A stretch of 64,000 nucleotides of DNA, taken from NCBI GenBank assembly GCA_035578155.1, contig JAPWDM010000004.1:57710660-57774659 (forward strand), in the 5' to 3' direction. Under the pieces are notes generated by a model that was given only the letters and a program-made list of their open reading frames with translations, did no database searches and was not told the origin of the DNA. The first letter of the stretch is position 1, and each line of letters begins with the position of its first letter. Of this stretch, positions 1-12,170 are shown in pieces. Source of the stretch: Brachynemurus nebulosus (taxonomy: Eukaryota > Arthropoda > Insecta > Neuroptera > Myrmeleontidae). The position numbers were made by a program, and so were the translations under genes.

Positions 1-769
1 GATAGTAAGTTTTATATACCAATATTAGGGTTTTAAACGTAATCATCTTCGAGTAAAACCACTTTAAGTGAAATTCGAATATTTCTAAGTTTTTCCTCAA
101 TTCGTGCTCGGATCTTTTTCAAAATCGACTTGTATATAAAACAGAGGGAAAGCTAATTTTTTGTGTATATTGAAAGTCATTCCAAGGTTACGTGCAGAAA
201 AGGGATGCAAAAAGATGTACTTGATGTGCTGTAAAAATATGAGGACGCAAGGATGAGACCATGATTTTCTAACAGAACGTGGTAAAATTAGTATAGAAAC
301 AAATTGGATTTTTTGGACTGCCCGAGTTGGCATTTTCTTAAATTCTTTTTATTATGTTTGCGAGCTTATTGAGACGTCAGCTCAATATCCTATTTTTCCT
401 GAAGCGAACCCACACCCGTTGTCTTTAGTATCCCACCAGATTCAAAGGCGTCATTGTTTAACCTGACTGACCATAAAAAAAGTACGCCTAACGTGTGATA
501 TTCAGTATTTGTGCAATTAATCATCTAAAAACCATAAAATAATAAAAATCAACCCGAATTTAATTAATATTATAGAATAAAAATAATAAAATTGACAACA
601 CACTGAAGTGTAGTTCAAGTCTTGAATAAAACCTGAAGGACGAAAAGTCAAAAAATTAAACAGTTAAATTGTATTACAGATATTATTATTCCTATTAAAC
701 ACAGTAATAAATAGCAGATTATGACAAACATATCTCTTAACGAAAAATAACAAAATAATTAATTGTCGG
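1..769. other. AT-rich stretch without recognised gene
   Basis: No reading frame here has a recognisable domain. The one structured item is a near-palindrome TTCAAGTCTTGAA at 614-626, which recurs in the element starting at 770, so this stretch may hold a decayed end of the same family. Confidence 0.5.
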
Positions 770-2018
770 GGCCAAGTCTTGAATTCAAATATCACATAAC
801 ACATGTGGAAAAATGATGTCATGTGAGAAATTAACACATTTTGTTCCATTTGCAAGTCTTGAATATTTTATCACAAAATTTAATGGTTATTAATTTTACA
901 GTGATATGATATCAACAAAAATATAACCACATCTATATAGGTAGTGATATTTTGTTTTCACATGTGATACCAATTAATTTTTTAAGTAAAGTCAAAATGT
1001 TATCAGCAGATTTTTTGAAAACTTAGGCCTTTTCGTAAATCTTAAGTTATTACATCACAAATCTATTAAAATTACTAAAAGTTTACTCAATTTTAACCAA
1101 ATATTTTTTAAAAATTTGGACGTTTTGAACACTTATTTAATATTTATTGTTAGTCTATTGGTGGTGGATGTAGATCTAGATTTTTGACCCTCTTATTTTA
1201 TTAATTCCTTATGCTTGACCATATCCTACTTTTAAACGGACTTCAGTCCTAAAACAACCAATAAATCTAGATAAATTTCAAAAAATTATTTTCAATATAA
1301 TTATATAAAACGCAGTATCTATAAGGAATTTTTCTTTAGAAGTTTCTTCCGATTTTGATATTTGAATAAAAACTTTACAATTTTCTTCAAAAAATTTAGA
1401 AAATATGTAAGGGTATTTTCTTTTACCTGCATGAAACGCTTCTAAAAGATAAAATTAGTTCCCAAGTTTTGGAGTTTCAGAGGTTTTTTGCGAAATTTCA
1501 TACATTGCACGAATAATCTGTATAATTATTGGTAATATCAAATAATTGAATGAGACAAATTTTAAAAGAATATTTATAATAAATAATCAAGCATACCTTT
1601 ACTAAAATATTTAATGAATCAACAAAAGTTTTCAAAATTTAAATTAATTATAATGTTATGGATCTCAATGGAACCGTTTTGTAACTATTTAACAATAAGA
1701 GTAAGAAAAAATACTCTTCATTTTTTTTTTTATAGGTAACTAAAAAAAAATTGTTGATTAAAAAAATTGTGCATTTTTTGACAGTTTGAAATGTCAAATA
1801 TTGTCTATCTAATTTAATATTAGATAGACAATAGATGTGGTTATATTTAACACATATTCTACGTGATCTGTACGTGTTAAATATATTTTCACAGTATCAC
1901 GCAAGAATTTCAAGACTTGCTTTTTGTTGATATCACATGTGGTATGAAAAATTGCAAATGTGACAAAAATAACGATAGTAAAATTGTGATATCCGTATCA
2001 CATTTTCAAGACTTGGCC
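770..2018. mobile_element. non-coding inverted-repeat DNA element, 1.25 kb (element D)
   Basis: The ends are inverted copies of GGCCAAGTCTTGAA (770-783 and the reverse complement at 2005-2018). The CAAGTCTTGAA core recurs inside each end (about 852-863 and 1910-1920), and TATCACATGTG-like motifs are mirrored on the two sides. A perfect 13 bp stem (ATTGTCTATCTAA) lies at 1800-1832. There is no transposase frame, so it is non-autonomous (MITE-like) of unknown superfamily. No convincing target-site duplication was found. Confidence 0.6.
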
Positions 2019-2380
2019 TCCAGGAGGAAGAACTGATTAGGTTTCGTATCAACCAAACCGAACGGAGAATATTAATCGTCGTCGCCTTCTTCGTAAACAA
2101 TTGGCGATAGCTACATATAAATTCATCTACAATACATGTTTTCGCTACCAATTTATGAACGCTACCAATTTACCTTAGAACGAGAAAAATTTCAAAGAAA
2201 CGTGTATCACGGAATCCTAATAAATACCCTAAAAAATATTTTCGAAATTTTTTTCGTTTTTTTTTTTTTTTTTGGTCCACGGACTTGGAACAAATTTCCC
2301 GACTTACCTAACCTCCATATAGACTGGATACCTTGTTCACCCAGCTTCAATTTTGAGACCTTTATTCATTATACGACCTC

Positions 2381-2394
<14 letters not shown>

Positions 2395-2458
<64 letters not shown>
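2395..2458. repeat. (TA)n microsatellite
   Basis: Uninterrupted TA dinucleotides. A much shorter TA run follows near 2540-2560. The Tyr-Ile reading frames here are artefacts. Confidence 0.95.
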
Positions 2459-2459
<1 letters not shown>

Positions 2460-3012
2460 CATAGTTTCAAGCAACTAAGAACATATAAATTTTAACACAG
2501 GGAAAGTTTTTTATGGTCAAGGGGTGCTTCATTTTACTATCTATATATATATATATATATAAAACAAAAATACCACTTATACACTCACCTATCACAAAAT
2601 CTCCAAAACTACAATACCTACAAATTTCAAATTTGGCATGTAGGTCCCTATTGGGTCGTAGGCGCTCGCTAAGAAAGGGTTTTGCAAAATTTTTTGTCTA
2701 ACCGTCGAAATTTACGAAAAAATCTGTGACCAATTTATCAAAAAACATAAAAATTTTAGATAGTTGCTATGTATTTGCATACATAATGAGAATATCTTTA
2801 AGCGAAACAGACAAAGATTTGATCCGGTACTAAAGAGGCAATCACAAAACAAGGAAAATGGAGTAATCTTATATTTAAATAAAAATGAAATATGGATTGT
2901 ATTTATCCGTTCCCAATGGTTTCAAGAAAACGGCAGTATATATCAAAAAAATGATGAAAGAAAATCCTTCGTAAAATTGGCATACGAATTGAAAGAAAAA
3001 TATCAGAATTAA

Positions 3013-3330
3013 ATCAAAATTACCCCACAAGACCGTAGGACTTCAAAAAAAGCTTAAAGTAAACGACTGGACGTATAGTTACCAAATTTTGCGCAAAAAC
3101 TACTGAGATTCTGAAAAAAATAAATGTTACATTATAATTAATCCTTAAGGTCCTAAAGATACCAAAAGGAACTCAAAATAATTGGCTGGATGGATTTTGA
3201 TTAAATTTTTTGTTCAAATTGTACTGAGATTATGAGAAAAATGAATATTTTAAAATTACCCTCTAGGGTTCTGGGGACTCAAAAAGACCCAAAATAAACG
3301 ACTACACGGATCTGAACTTTTGCCCTAATA
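3013..3330. repeat. degenerate tandem repeat, period about 115 bp
   Basis: Three imperfect units start near 3019, 3144 and 3256. Each carries a block like ACTCAAAATAA followed by a GACTGGA or GGCTGGA-like word. The layout (GGGTCC/CAAAA/AAACGAC) resembles a decayed form of the 120 bp minisatellite of the family A elements, but identity is low. The rest of 2459-4166 shows no gene. Confidence 0.4.
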
Positions 3331-4163
3331 TTATTAACGAAACAAATTAACGCGAGTTCGGATATACTCTCCAGTGCCCTGTGAACTCGAAATGTCTCGC
3401 AAAATACTCTTAAAATTATCAATGTGAATATCTCAAGGTATGAAAATTAGATACGCTATTAAAATATGAATATCGCAGAGTATTACAGTATATGGGTAGT
3501 TCTTCAAACTAGGGAATTTTGGACGGCCCAACGCATTTTGTATATTAATATTTTGAAAAATACATTTTTTCTAGATGGAAACTGTAAACCATTACTGCAT
3601 CTAACTGGTCACTCAAAATAACCCGGTTTCGAAATATATTTTTTTTATAAAAAATGACACTTAAAATGTAAAATTCTCAGTTTCCTGGTATGTCTCCTCT
3701 CCAAAGTAAAACATAGCAGACTAAATAATTATTTTTTCTGAATGTATAAAAAAAATTACGCAGCAGTAGTAATCTATATAATATTGGTACTTTTTTATTG
3801 TATAAATAATTTTTGAATTTTTTTATATTTTCTTTAAGAAATATTCTAATGAATTTTCTCTCCCAAACTTTGCATCATTCTCCTATCAAACCAAAACACT
3901 TAAAAAATATAAAAAATTATATTCCGATTACATCATCGTTTGTGATAGTAATTAACTCAAATATAATAAATAAAATAAAGTACATGTTTTACTTAATTTG
4001 GGGTTGTATCAATTAATTCAGTTAACATTGTAAGTGAGATCGTACTCGGTCCAGTCAATTTCTCAGTATCTTGGTCAGCATTTTTGTGAAAAACCAGCAT
4101 ACTCTGATCCCAAAAATTTTTTTCCATGTTAAATTTTGTATGTTCTTACTTCGCTAAAACAGA

Positions 4164-4166
<3 letters not shown>

Positions 4167-4241
<75 letters not shown>
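4167..4241. repeat. (TA)n microsatellite
   Basis: Pure TA tract with no family A flanks, unlike most other long TA tracts in the window. Confidence 0.95.
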
Positions 4242-4245
<4 letters not shown>

Positions 4246-4750
4246 TTTGTATCATTGATCTCATTTATCTAAAGACAAATAACTTGAAATTTATTTGCAG
4301 GTGTTTTGTAATTCATTTTTTAATTTACAAAATAATTTCATATCTTAAAATTGTCATTGTGTTACTGAAATTCGATTATGTCTAATTAATTTTGTCTTAT
4401 CTAGTTAATTCGTATTTCAATATTAATAAAAATTATCGTCAATTCATATTTTAAGGTAGTACTATTGTCTATTATTGAGTAAAGTTAAAAAAAGACATAT
4501 TTTCAATATTTTTTTTTTTAAGTTAAAAATTTATTTTTAGATCGAAATTTTTTGCATAATATGATAACTTAGGATTTATATATTATAAAATAGTATATTA
4601 TTCAATGAGCTGATAATGAGAGATATTACTCACGAAGATGAAACTGCGACACGAGCCGAGTTTACGAGGTAAGTGTCGTAATACATCTTGCAAGCGAGCC
4701 ATTGTAAGCGAGTAAAATACTATACTTTTTCTACGATTTTTTTCCTTTTT

Positions 4751-4857
4751 AGCAAATTTCGAAAACTCGAAATTCAGCTATTACAGCCGCTCTCATGACG
4801 CAATCTGCGGCCGAGACTATAAGGTCCCTAGAATACGAAAACGATATTCACTAAAAT

Positions 4858-4920
<63 letters not shown>

Positions 4921-5885
4921 AGCGATAACTCTCGAACGAAACGTTTAGTGCTTATGAAATTTTGTGTGCGTACTGAAGACTAGATTGGCTCGGCTAAGTT
5001 CGTTAGCCAAACACGTCGGATGCCCAGAAGTAGGTTTTTCGGGCGTTTTTTGTCAACAAAATGAGTTTTTTGCCAGAATTAAACAATTTTTCCAATTTTT
5101 TTTACACCAAGCCAAAGTAAAAGGCAATATGCGTAAAAAAGGTTTTTACACCATTGCTCTAAATTAATTACTTTTTGAGAAAAGTTAGAAAATATGTTGG
5201 AAGAAATAATTTTTTATTACACTCGCACTCACAGCCTTTTTTTTCTGTCTCATTTTTTGCGATGTTACATTAAAAAAAAAACGGCTTTATAAGTGACATG
5301 GCATGATTTTTTTAATCTAATTTAAAGATTCAGTTATATTCTATTTCTCTCAGTTGAGTAAATCTTTATAATCTATCTATTCCATTTTTTTATAGGAAAA
5401 TTACCAAGAAAATTTGTTTTATGTGATACGGTCAGAATTTAAATTATATTTACACCTTACTAAAATTAATAAGAGTTTGCTACAATAGCATAAAAATTAC
5501 GTTAAATCATATTCAAACAATAATATTTTTACGTAATCTTTTATCCAAATGACAACACTGTTATAATTATGATGTATGAACACAGCATTTTACACGTAAA
5601 TAAATTTGCACATTCATTTTTGTTTTTTGACAACAAAACAAATAATTTTTAATTTTGACAAATTCTATCATACATTTTTGAAAATATTAAATATTTCAAG
5701 GAGAAAATATATCAAACAGCGGAAATTTGTTTAACAAAACCATACATCTGCTCATTTTACCTCAAAAATGTCGGAAAATATTATTTACCCAAAAAAAGCA
5801 TATAAGAGGTAACTTTTATATTTTTTTTGAAAATTTCAAAATACATTACACGTTTGATAGTAGTGTTACAAATGATTTTTTTATT
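4751..5885 (+). mobile_element. family A element, partial copy A1
   Basis: It starts with AGCAAATTTCGAAAACTCGA, the family A end with its small hairpin. This is followed by the conserved segment to AGGTCCCTAGAATACG, a (TA)n tract (4861-4917), then the post-TA segment with GTTCGTTAGCCA and CGGATGCCCAGAAGTAGG. About 950 bp after the TA tract matches 44449-45400 in direct orientation, defining a subtype different from the copies at 16.2, 31.3 and 41.5 kb. No coding capacity. The other family end (GACAGGGGTATT) is missing. Confidence 0.7.
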
Positions 5886-6435
5886 TTGTGGAAGCTGGTA
5901 AATAGAAATCATAATAAATACTCGCCTTGAAAAAATCAAACAAGTATTTAGAGCAAAATACTATTTCTTAAAGAAAATATTAAAATTATGTACAAATGCC
6001 GTCCTCATAAACTGATATGTTCTGTCCATCTTGAGCGCTGGAACCGATTTTGAGGAGCTGGATTCCCTCCAGACAAAAGCTCATAGCGAATAGACACATT
6101 TTTGAAATGTTCTTTTGAATTTCGTAACTCGATCATTACAAATAAAATCTAAATTAAAAAAATCTATATGACCTGTTTTTTCTCAATTTTCTAGCATCAA
6201 GTCTAGGGGTGATTAACTAGGGGGTTATTGTGTTGACATTTTGATGTAAAATATAATAATTTTAACCGTCTTCAAAATAACGTTTCGATTTTAACAATAA
6301 AAAAAAAATTTTAAAAAGTGTTTGAGTTCTGGCAAGATTGTCAAAAAGGGACTGAAATGTTTTAGATGTTGATATATACAAAAAATATTAATGTGTTAAG
6401 TACTTGCTAGACTTATAAGTTTTATAGGTAGTTTT
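5886..6435. other. no recognised feature
   Basis: AT-rich; no domain-bearing frame, tRNA-like sequence or clear inverted-repeat element found. Confidence 0.4.
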
Positions 6436-6825
6436 AGCGAATTTCTAGAATGGAATTTAGCTATTACAGCCATTCTCATGATGCGACTTGAGCCCGAGAC
6501 TATTGCAGAAATTTGTTTTGAGGTCCCTACAAACAGAAAATAATATTCAATAAAATTTATGTATTTGTATTTAATTCCACACCGTTGGACAAGTTCGTTA
6601 GCCAGCCATGTCGGATGCCTGGAACATGGTTTTTTTGGTAATTTTTAGTGACAAAAATTAGTTTTTTGCCAAAATTGTTTCAAGTTAAAAAATTTTTGCG
6701 ACATTTATTTACACCATTAGAAAGAAGAGGAAAAATCACTTACAAGAAGGGTGAAAAATCACAGAAGGATGGATTTTTATAAATGGAAATTCGCTATGTT
6801 ATGCAGGTGCTGCGACAGGGGTATT
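6436..6825 (+). mobile_element. family A element, short old copy A2
   Basis: 390 bp with both family ends: AGCGAATTTC at the left, and GGAAATTCGCTATG running to CTGCGACAGGGGTATT at the right. The internal GAGGTCCCTA and GTTCGTTAGCCAG motifs remain. The TA tract is replaced by a short TATGTATTTGTATT stretch and the minisatellite is absent. This copy gives the minimal end-to-end extent of the family. Confidence 0.75.
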
Positions 6826-7855
6826 GATTTAAATAAAACTGAACACAAAGTTTAAATTAAAAGAATAAAATTTTTAATATATCTCTAATTTCATTAAATG
6901 TTCGTATATTTATCTATGGAAACGATCAAATTAGAATATAAATTGCTTTGTTTACTTACACGTTACTACGCAACATATATAAACTTAAAACTTGATAGAT
7001 ATATTATTCACAAAACAATCGTAAGTGCATTAAATAATGGATAATACGGTGATTTCATTGGCCGAAAGGTATTGAGTAATGATCATGCCTCCAAACCTTT
7101 GAATAGTGCCTTACTTTGTCAACGACTAACGGATATGTATTGAGTGTGTTCTTCAACAGGTGTAGAAAAATTTTTTTTGGGTTTATTCATAATTTTTTTC
7201 TAGTATAGAGGGCATTGAAGTTGACGTAAAAAAACAGCCCATATCTTCTAAAATGATACAGCTTCTCCCGTGCATCTGAAAAAAATTATAAAATAACATT
7301 TTACTGTGTAGACATGTGTAGTTACGCATCCCCCGTTCCAAAACCGGAAGTAAAGCGTTTTTTAGAAAAATGGCATATATTTAAAAAAAAAAACCTCACC
7401 TTTAAGTGTCTAAACAGGAAAAAGAGAAACAAAATCACCAGGTTGGTGGTGGGATACACAATAGGCATAATAATAAACAAAATGAGCCATGTTTTATTAA
7501 AATTGGATAAACAGTTTTTGAGCTAGGATTTGAGTAAACTTAAAAAATATCATTTAGAGAAAAACACATTTAAGGTTTTTAAATAAAATTTTACTTATCT
7601 ATATTTTATAAAATATTAAATTTATAGATAAACTTACTAATAGGTAATTAGTCAATCCGGGACCGTATAGTAATCCACAAGGAATTTCAAATTCTTCCTC
7701 CTGTAGTTTCTTATCTTGCTTTTGGTTTCTGGTCTTCCGGTTTTACGCAGTGTTCTCAAAACATGACTGTACAAAAATCAGTCTACTATTCTATTTTGAA
7801 TTTTGACTTGAAATCTTTCATACAAACCTACTTATTCTCATAGACCCTTTTATGA
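6826..7855. other. no recognised feature
   Basis: AT-rich spacer between two family A copies. No supported gene. Confidence 0.4.
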
Positions 7856-8341
7856 AATACCCCTGTCTCAGCATCTGCATAACATAGCGAATTTCCAAAT
7901 ATTGGGCACTGGCGGATCTCATCTAAGACCTGAACCCAGTTAAAATAATTCAGCTTTTTAAGAGTGAAAAGATTTTCAAAATCAGTTGAGTAGTTAATTT
8001 TTGGCGCTTTTTCGCATAAGGCGCTTGGCGCATATATCCATTTAAAATAGTTTAGCTTTCTGATGGTGAAAAAATTTTCAAAATCGATTGGGTAGTTCAT
8101 TTTTATACCCATCTAAAATAGTTTAGCTTTCTAAGAGTAAAAGAATTTTCAAAATCGGCTGGGTAATTTATTTTTGGTATATTTAGGACCTAAGACCCCG
8201 AACGGACTTTGTACAACATAGTCCTATCCACCTAAAATAAGTTAGTTCTCTAGCAATGAGAAAATTTTGGGAATCGGTTCGGTAGCTTATTTCTGGTGTT
8301 TATGGATCTTCAAGATCCCAGTGGACCTTATATATATACTG

Positions 8342-8789
8342 TGTGAGTTTTTCGAGAGTTGCCATTTTTATTACAGCCAAACCGTTGATTTAGTCGAAAA
8401 ATTGTTCAAACAAGAGTTGTAGATATCAACGGAAGAAATCGATTGCTATAGTCCGGAGCTTTATAGCTCTTATGGTTTTCGAGCTATGATATAAACTTAT
8501 AGATTTTTAAATGGGACTATGTATTAATTTTTCGATAAAACTGATCTAGTGCATTAATTAACAACATAAATGAGCAAAAAAAATCTTTTTACGCAAATTT
8601 AGTTTTCTAATTTTTCTTTAATTTATCAGTTAGGCGGTAAAGATATGCATATGTACTTGCGGCTATTTCAACCGATAGTGTTTTTCTTGTTTACATTTCC
8701 ATTACATCCAAGAAAAGAAACTTTTCCAGTACCATTTCTATCATAAAAATTTGGTTGTAATAGAAATGGCAACTCTCGAAAAACTCACA
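8342..8789. mobile_element. 448 bp foldback element E in a TA context
   Basis: About 26 bp inverted ends start TGTGAGTTTTTCGAGAG and run to GCCATTT. The flanks on both sides are TATATA, consistent with a TA target. No frame of interest. It could be a Tc1/mariner-related MITE, but the superfamily is inferred only from the TA context. Confidence 0.65.
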
Positions 8790-8790
8790 T

Positions 8791-8792
<2 letters not shown>

Positions 8793-8856
<64 letters not shown>
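8793..8856. repeat. (TA)n microsatellite
   Basis: Pure TA tract directly abutting the right end of element E. Confidence 0.95.
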
Positions 8857-8858
<2 letters not shown>

Positions 8859-9209
8859 ATATTTTATCTTTCTAACATTAAAAGTATTTTTAAAACCCGT
8901 TGTATAGTTTTCTATGCCGTATTTGCTTTGTGCAGGACAGTTGTGCTTATCTAAAATAGTTTACCTCTGCAATAGTGAAAAATTTTCAAAATCGATCAGT
9001 TATTTTATTTTTGACACTTCTGTTTGACACCCTGTTAGACCTTACATAATGTAATCTATATCTATCTAAAATAGTTTAGCTCTCCAACAGCGAAAAAATT
9101 TTCAAAATCGGTCGGTTAGTTTATTTTTGGCGCTTAAAAAATCCAAGGACTCTGGCTGACCTCATACAACATATAAGTTAAAAATCACAATGTGATTGAA
9201 AAAATTATC

Positions 9210-9282
9210 CGGATCGGCCGGGAATCGAACCCAGGATCTTCTGGTAACTAGCCAGACGTGCTAACCTCTACACCAACGATCC
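9210..9282 (-). tRNA. tRNA-Thr(AGU)-like gene, inverted unit of array 1
   Basis: Reading the minus strand: acceptor GGATCGT/CCGATCC (6 of 7 pairs), D arm with GAGGTTAGCAC, anticodon stem TCTGG/CCAGA with loop CTAGTTA (anticodon AGU), T arm CTGGG-TTCGATT-CCCGG. The B box GGTTCGATTCC fits the Pol III consensus. The T run after the gene lies within 12 bases. It may be a tRNA-derived repeat rather than a working tRNA. Confidence 0.6.
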
Positions 9283-9484
9283 CATGCTCGGTAAGCAGCC
9301 GAGCCGGACACCCATTCAATCACCTATGTGTATTAGTACTCTCTCTGATTCGAGAAACAGTTACAATTTTACAAGCACTCGATAATATTTGAAATTAAAA
9401 TTGTAACTGTTTCTCGAATCAGAGAGTGTACTAATACACATAGGTGATTGAATGGGTGTCCAGCTCGGCTGCTTACCGAGCATG

Positions 9485-9557
9485 GGATCGTTGGTGTAGA
9501 GGTTAGCACGTCTGGCTAGTTACCAGAAGATCCTGGGTTCGATTCCCGACCGATCTG
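9485..9557 (+). tRNA. tRNA-Thr(AGU)-like gene, unit 2 of array 1
   Basis: Same fold as the inverted unit. The 3' acceptor strand reads CCGATCT, so pair 1-72 becomes G-U, and T-arm base 64 is A in place of G. The anticodon loop CTAGTTA is intact. A run of six T starts about ten bases downstream. Confidence 0.6.
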
Positions 9558-9841
9558 AATAATTTTTTCAATCACTTTATGATTTTTAATTTACATGTGG
9601 TTTTTGGTCATACTATACCAAAGAAATCGAGTGCTTAAAGTTTCAGTTTAGCTGAACGATTAGTGAACATATCAATACTGCGTGTGTTGAAATGGAAACA
9701 AAAGTTTGTCATACGTAGTAGTGTCTCACAAGCACTCGATAATATTTGAAATTAAAATTGTAACTGTTTCTCGAATCAGAGAGAGTACTAATACACATAG
9801 GTGATTGAATGGGTGTCCGGCTCGGCCGCTTACCGAGCATG

Positions 9842-9914
9842 GGATCGTTGGTGTAGAGGTTAGCACGTCTGGCTAGTTACCAGAAGATCCTGGATTCGAT
9901 TCCCGGCCGAGCCG
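9842..9914 (+). tRNA. tRNA-Thr(AGU)-like gene, unit 3 of array 1, decayed
   Basis: The acceptor 3' strand reads CCGAGCC (mismatch at pair 3-70), and the T arm has A53 (CTGGATTCGATT), which breaks a T-stem pair and weakens the B box. The anticodon arm is intact. Confidence 0.55.
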
Positions 9915-10500
9915 GATAATTTTTTCAATCACTTTGTAATTTTTAATTTACATGTGGTTTTTGGTCATACTATACCAAAGAAATCGAGTGCTTAAAGTTT
10001 CAGTTTAGCTGAACGATTGGTGAACATATCAATACTGCGTGTGTTGAAATGCAAACAAAAGTTTGTCATACGTAGTAGTGTCTCACAAGCACTCGATAAT
10101 GTTTGAAATTAAAATTACAACATATAAGCTTAATCCATCTAAAATAGTTTACCTCTGTAATAGTGAAAAATTTTCAAAATCAGTCGGTTATTGTATTTTT
10201 GACACTTTTAGATCCAATGGACCCTAGCGGACCTTACATAAGCTAATCTATATCTACCTAAAATAGTTTAGCTCTCTAACAGTGAAAAAATTTTCAAAAT
10301 CGGTCGGTTAGTTTATTGTTAACACTTTTGGGTCCAATGAACCCCGGCGGACCTTACATTACGTATTTTATATCTACCTAAAATAGCTTAGCTCTTTGAC
10401 AATGAAAAAATTTTCAAAATCGGTCGCTTCTTTTATTTTTGACACTTCTAGGTCCAGTGGACCTTAGCGGACCTTGCATAAGGTAATCTATATATTATTA

Positions 10501-10929
10501 TATATTATAAGATAATCTATGGATTATTTCTCATTCGACTGTTTCTAACGACGTTAGTTATTTTTATTTAGTTATTTAATTGAAGTAAAAGTATTTATAG
10601 CGTACTTTTATTTAAATATTTAACTTTGAAAGAAAATTGTTTGGAATTGAGGTTGTTTGAAACAAACAAAAACAATAAACTTACAAACCTATATTTATTC
10701 AATTAAAAGGGTTTTAAACATGTGTTTAATTACTAATTTTGCTCTTTACTCAATTAAAGAAAGAAAAATTATTATACAATTGAAACATCCCAAAAATAAT
10801 CATTTAATTTTTACCAAATTTAATCAGTACGATTAACCAACTTACGAAATTAATGGCGAATTTTTGAGTACAAAATTTTTACTTAAAAAAAGAAAACAAT
10901 TTTTAAACTACGAATAATTGAAATTTTTA
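10501..10929. other. no recognised feature
   Basis: AT-rich spacer without supported genes or repeats. Confidence 0.4.
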
Positions 10930-11153
10930 AATAATAAACAAATATTTTACTTTGCAAAATACCACTTTTATTTTTGAAACTGTGACAATATTATATATGT
11001 AAGTATAGAGAGATGAAATTAGTATATAAGGCATGTATCGAATGTAAATTTTATTCTGTTTGGAAATGAACTGACGCGACGGTTCGAAACAATATTGTCA
11101 CAGTTTCAAAAATAAAAGTGGTATTTTGCAAAGTAAAATATTTGTTTATTATT
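10930..11153. mobile_element. 224 bp element with 62 bp inverted ends, related to the arms of the Penelope-like remnant
   Basis: The arms 10930-10992 and 11092-11153 are near-perfect inverted copies (core GTGACAATATT, outer AAACAAATATTTTAC). The middle plus right arm, and flanking bases to about 11195, match the inverted arms at 57646-57845 and 59530-59690 that enclose the Penelope-like remnant. It is therefore probably a terminal-repeat derivative of that element and not a stand-alone family. Confidence 0.6.
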
Positions 11154-11629
11154 TACAAATATGGAATACCATAAAGTAACGCTCAAATCTATTAATAATT
11201 GAAATTTTACTTACATTAATTAGATTCGGTAACTGCAGAACGTTATTGTTCGAGGGCTGGTTTTCACGTTTCACTGTTTAACAATTGAAACTTTCAACTT
11301 AACCACACCCTTTTAAATAATGTGTAATTGTTGTGCAACAATACTGACAGACGGACAAGAACTTGCAACTTTTCACTTAGCGGGTGAAACTAGAATCTCT
11401 GCCTCGGGTCTCTCTTCGCTGTAGCTGAAGAGGGCCGTTATTCAGAGCCAAAAAAGCCTTAGTCAGCAGTGGAACATTTTAGAAAAGTTTTCAACTAGAT
11501 AATGTTGCAACAAAGTTGCATTCTAAGAACCGATTGCGTTTTATTTAATTAAGAATTTAACTACATATTTATAATTGTTTATTTATTTAAGAGTTTTTGA
11601 ATTGACAGGAAGTTAGTGGTGTGATCAAC
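11154..11629. other. no recognised feature
   Basis: The first 40 bases extend the similarity with 57646 and onward. The remainder has no supported gene. Confidence 0.4.
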
Positions 11630-12170
11630 AAGCGCGGTAGCGCGTCGGCAAGTTCTCACCAGCCGTACGTGCACCAAGCTATATTTACACGAACCATTTC
11701 AAGCCATTTTTGACCCCCTTAAAACTCTAGTTATATTTGTTGTATTGAATTAAAATTTTGCGTACACAATAACACATTTTAAATCACTCTCAATTTCAAA
11801 TTTCAGCAATCTAACTTTCGTAGTTCCTGAGTTATAGGTCTCCAAAAATCGACAATTTTGGCACTCACTCATTCACTCACTCACTGAGGGATCATCAAAA
11901 CCTCTGGCCTATTTCCAGTGGACCTAGGAAATTGAAATTCGGTCAGAATATAGATCTTAGTCTAACAGTAAAGGGAAAAATCTAAAATCATAATATTTTT
12001 CGTTATTTTCGTTATTTGTGCCCTTTCTTTGGAAAAATACAGGGCAATTTTATATAAAAAAAATATTACTCAAAGCCTTGCTAAATATTCAAATCTACTA
12101 GTTGCCAGTAACTATGAAAATGAAATAATTATTTATAGCAACAAATTATCTACTATGAATCGTATAAATA

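Larger units (their letters stand above)
9178..10115 (+). mobile_element. tRNA-bearing tandem insertion, array 1
   Basis: It is flanked by a 13 bp direct repeat TACAACATATAAG (9165-9177 and 10116-10128), so the whole 938 bp entered family A as one unit. It has three parts. An inverted partial unit (9178-9372) meets direct unit 2 (from 9373) head to head; unit 3 follows at a period of 357 bp; the array stops shortly after the next CACTCGATAAT. Each unit has a tRNA-Thr(AGU)-like cloverleaf. The shared unit framework (ACTCGATAA, TTTGAAATTAAAA, AGCTGAAC, TGAACATAT) matches the 350 bp units of array 2, so the two arrays are diverged relatives. No reverse transcriptase is encoded, so mobilisation would need a helper. 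Confidence 0.8.
7856..10500 (-). mobile_element. family A element A3, interrupted by two insertions
   Basis: It begins with AATACCCCTGTCTCAGCATC, the minisatellite-side end of the family, followed by diverged about 120 bp units (motif TTTTCAAAATCGGTCGGTTA and variants). Element E (8342-8789) and the tRNA array (9178-10115) are inserted inside, and minisatellite units resume at 10129. The opposite end of the family was not found and the copy fades near 10500. Confidence 0.7.

Noticed and set aside
2764..3012. 82-codon plus-strand frame
   Set aside because: Lys/Asn-rich composition without a recognisable domain; consistent with chance in AT-rich DNA.
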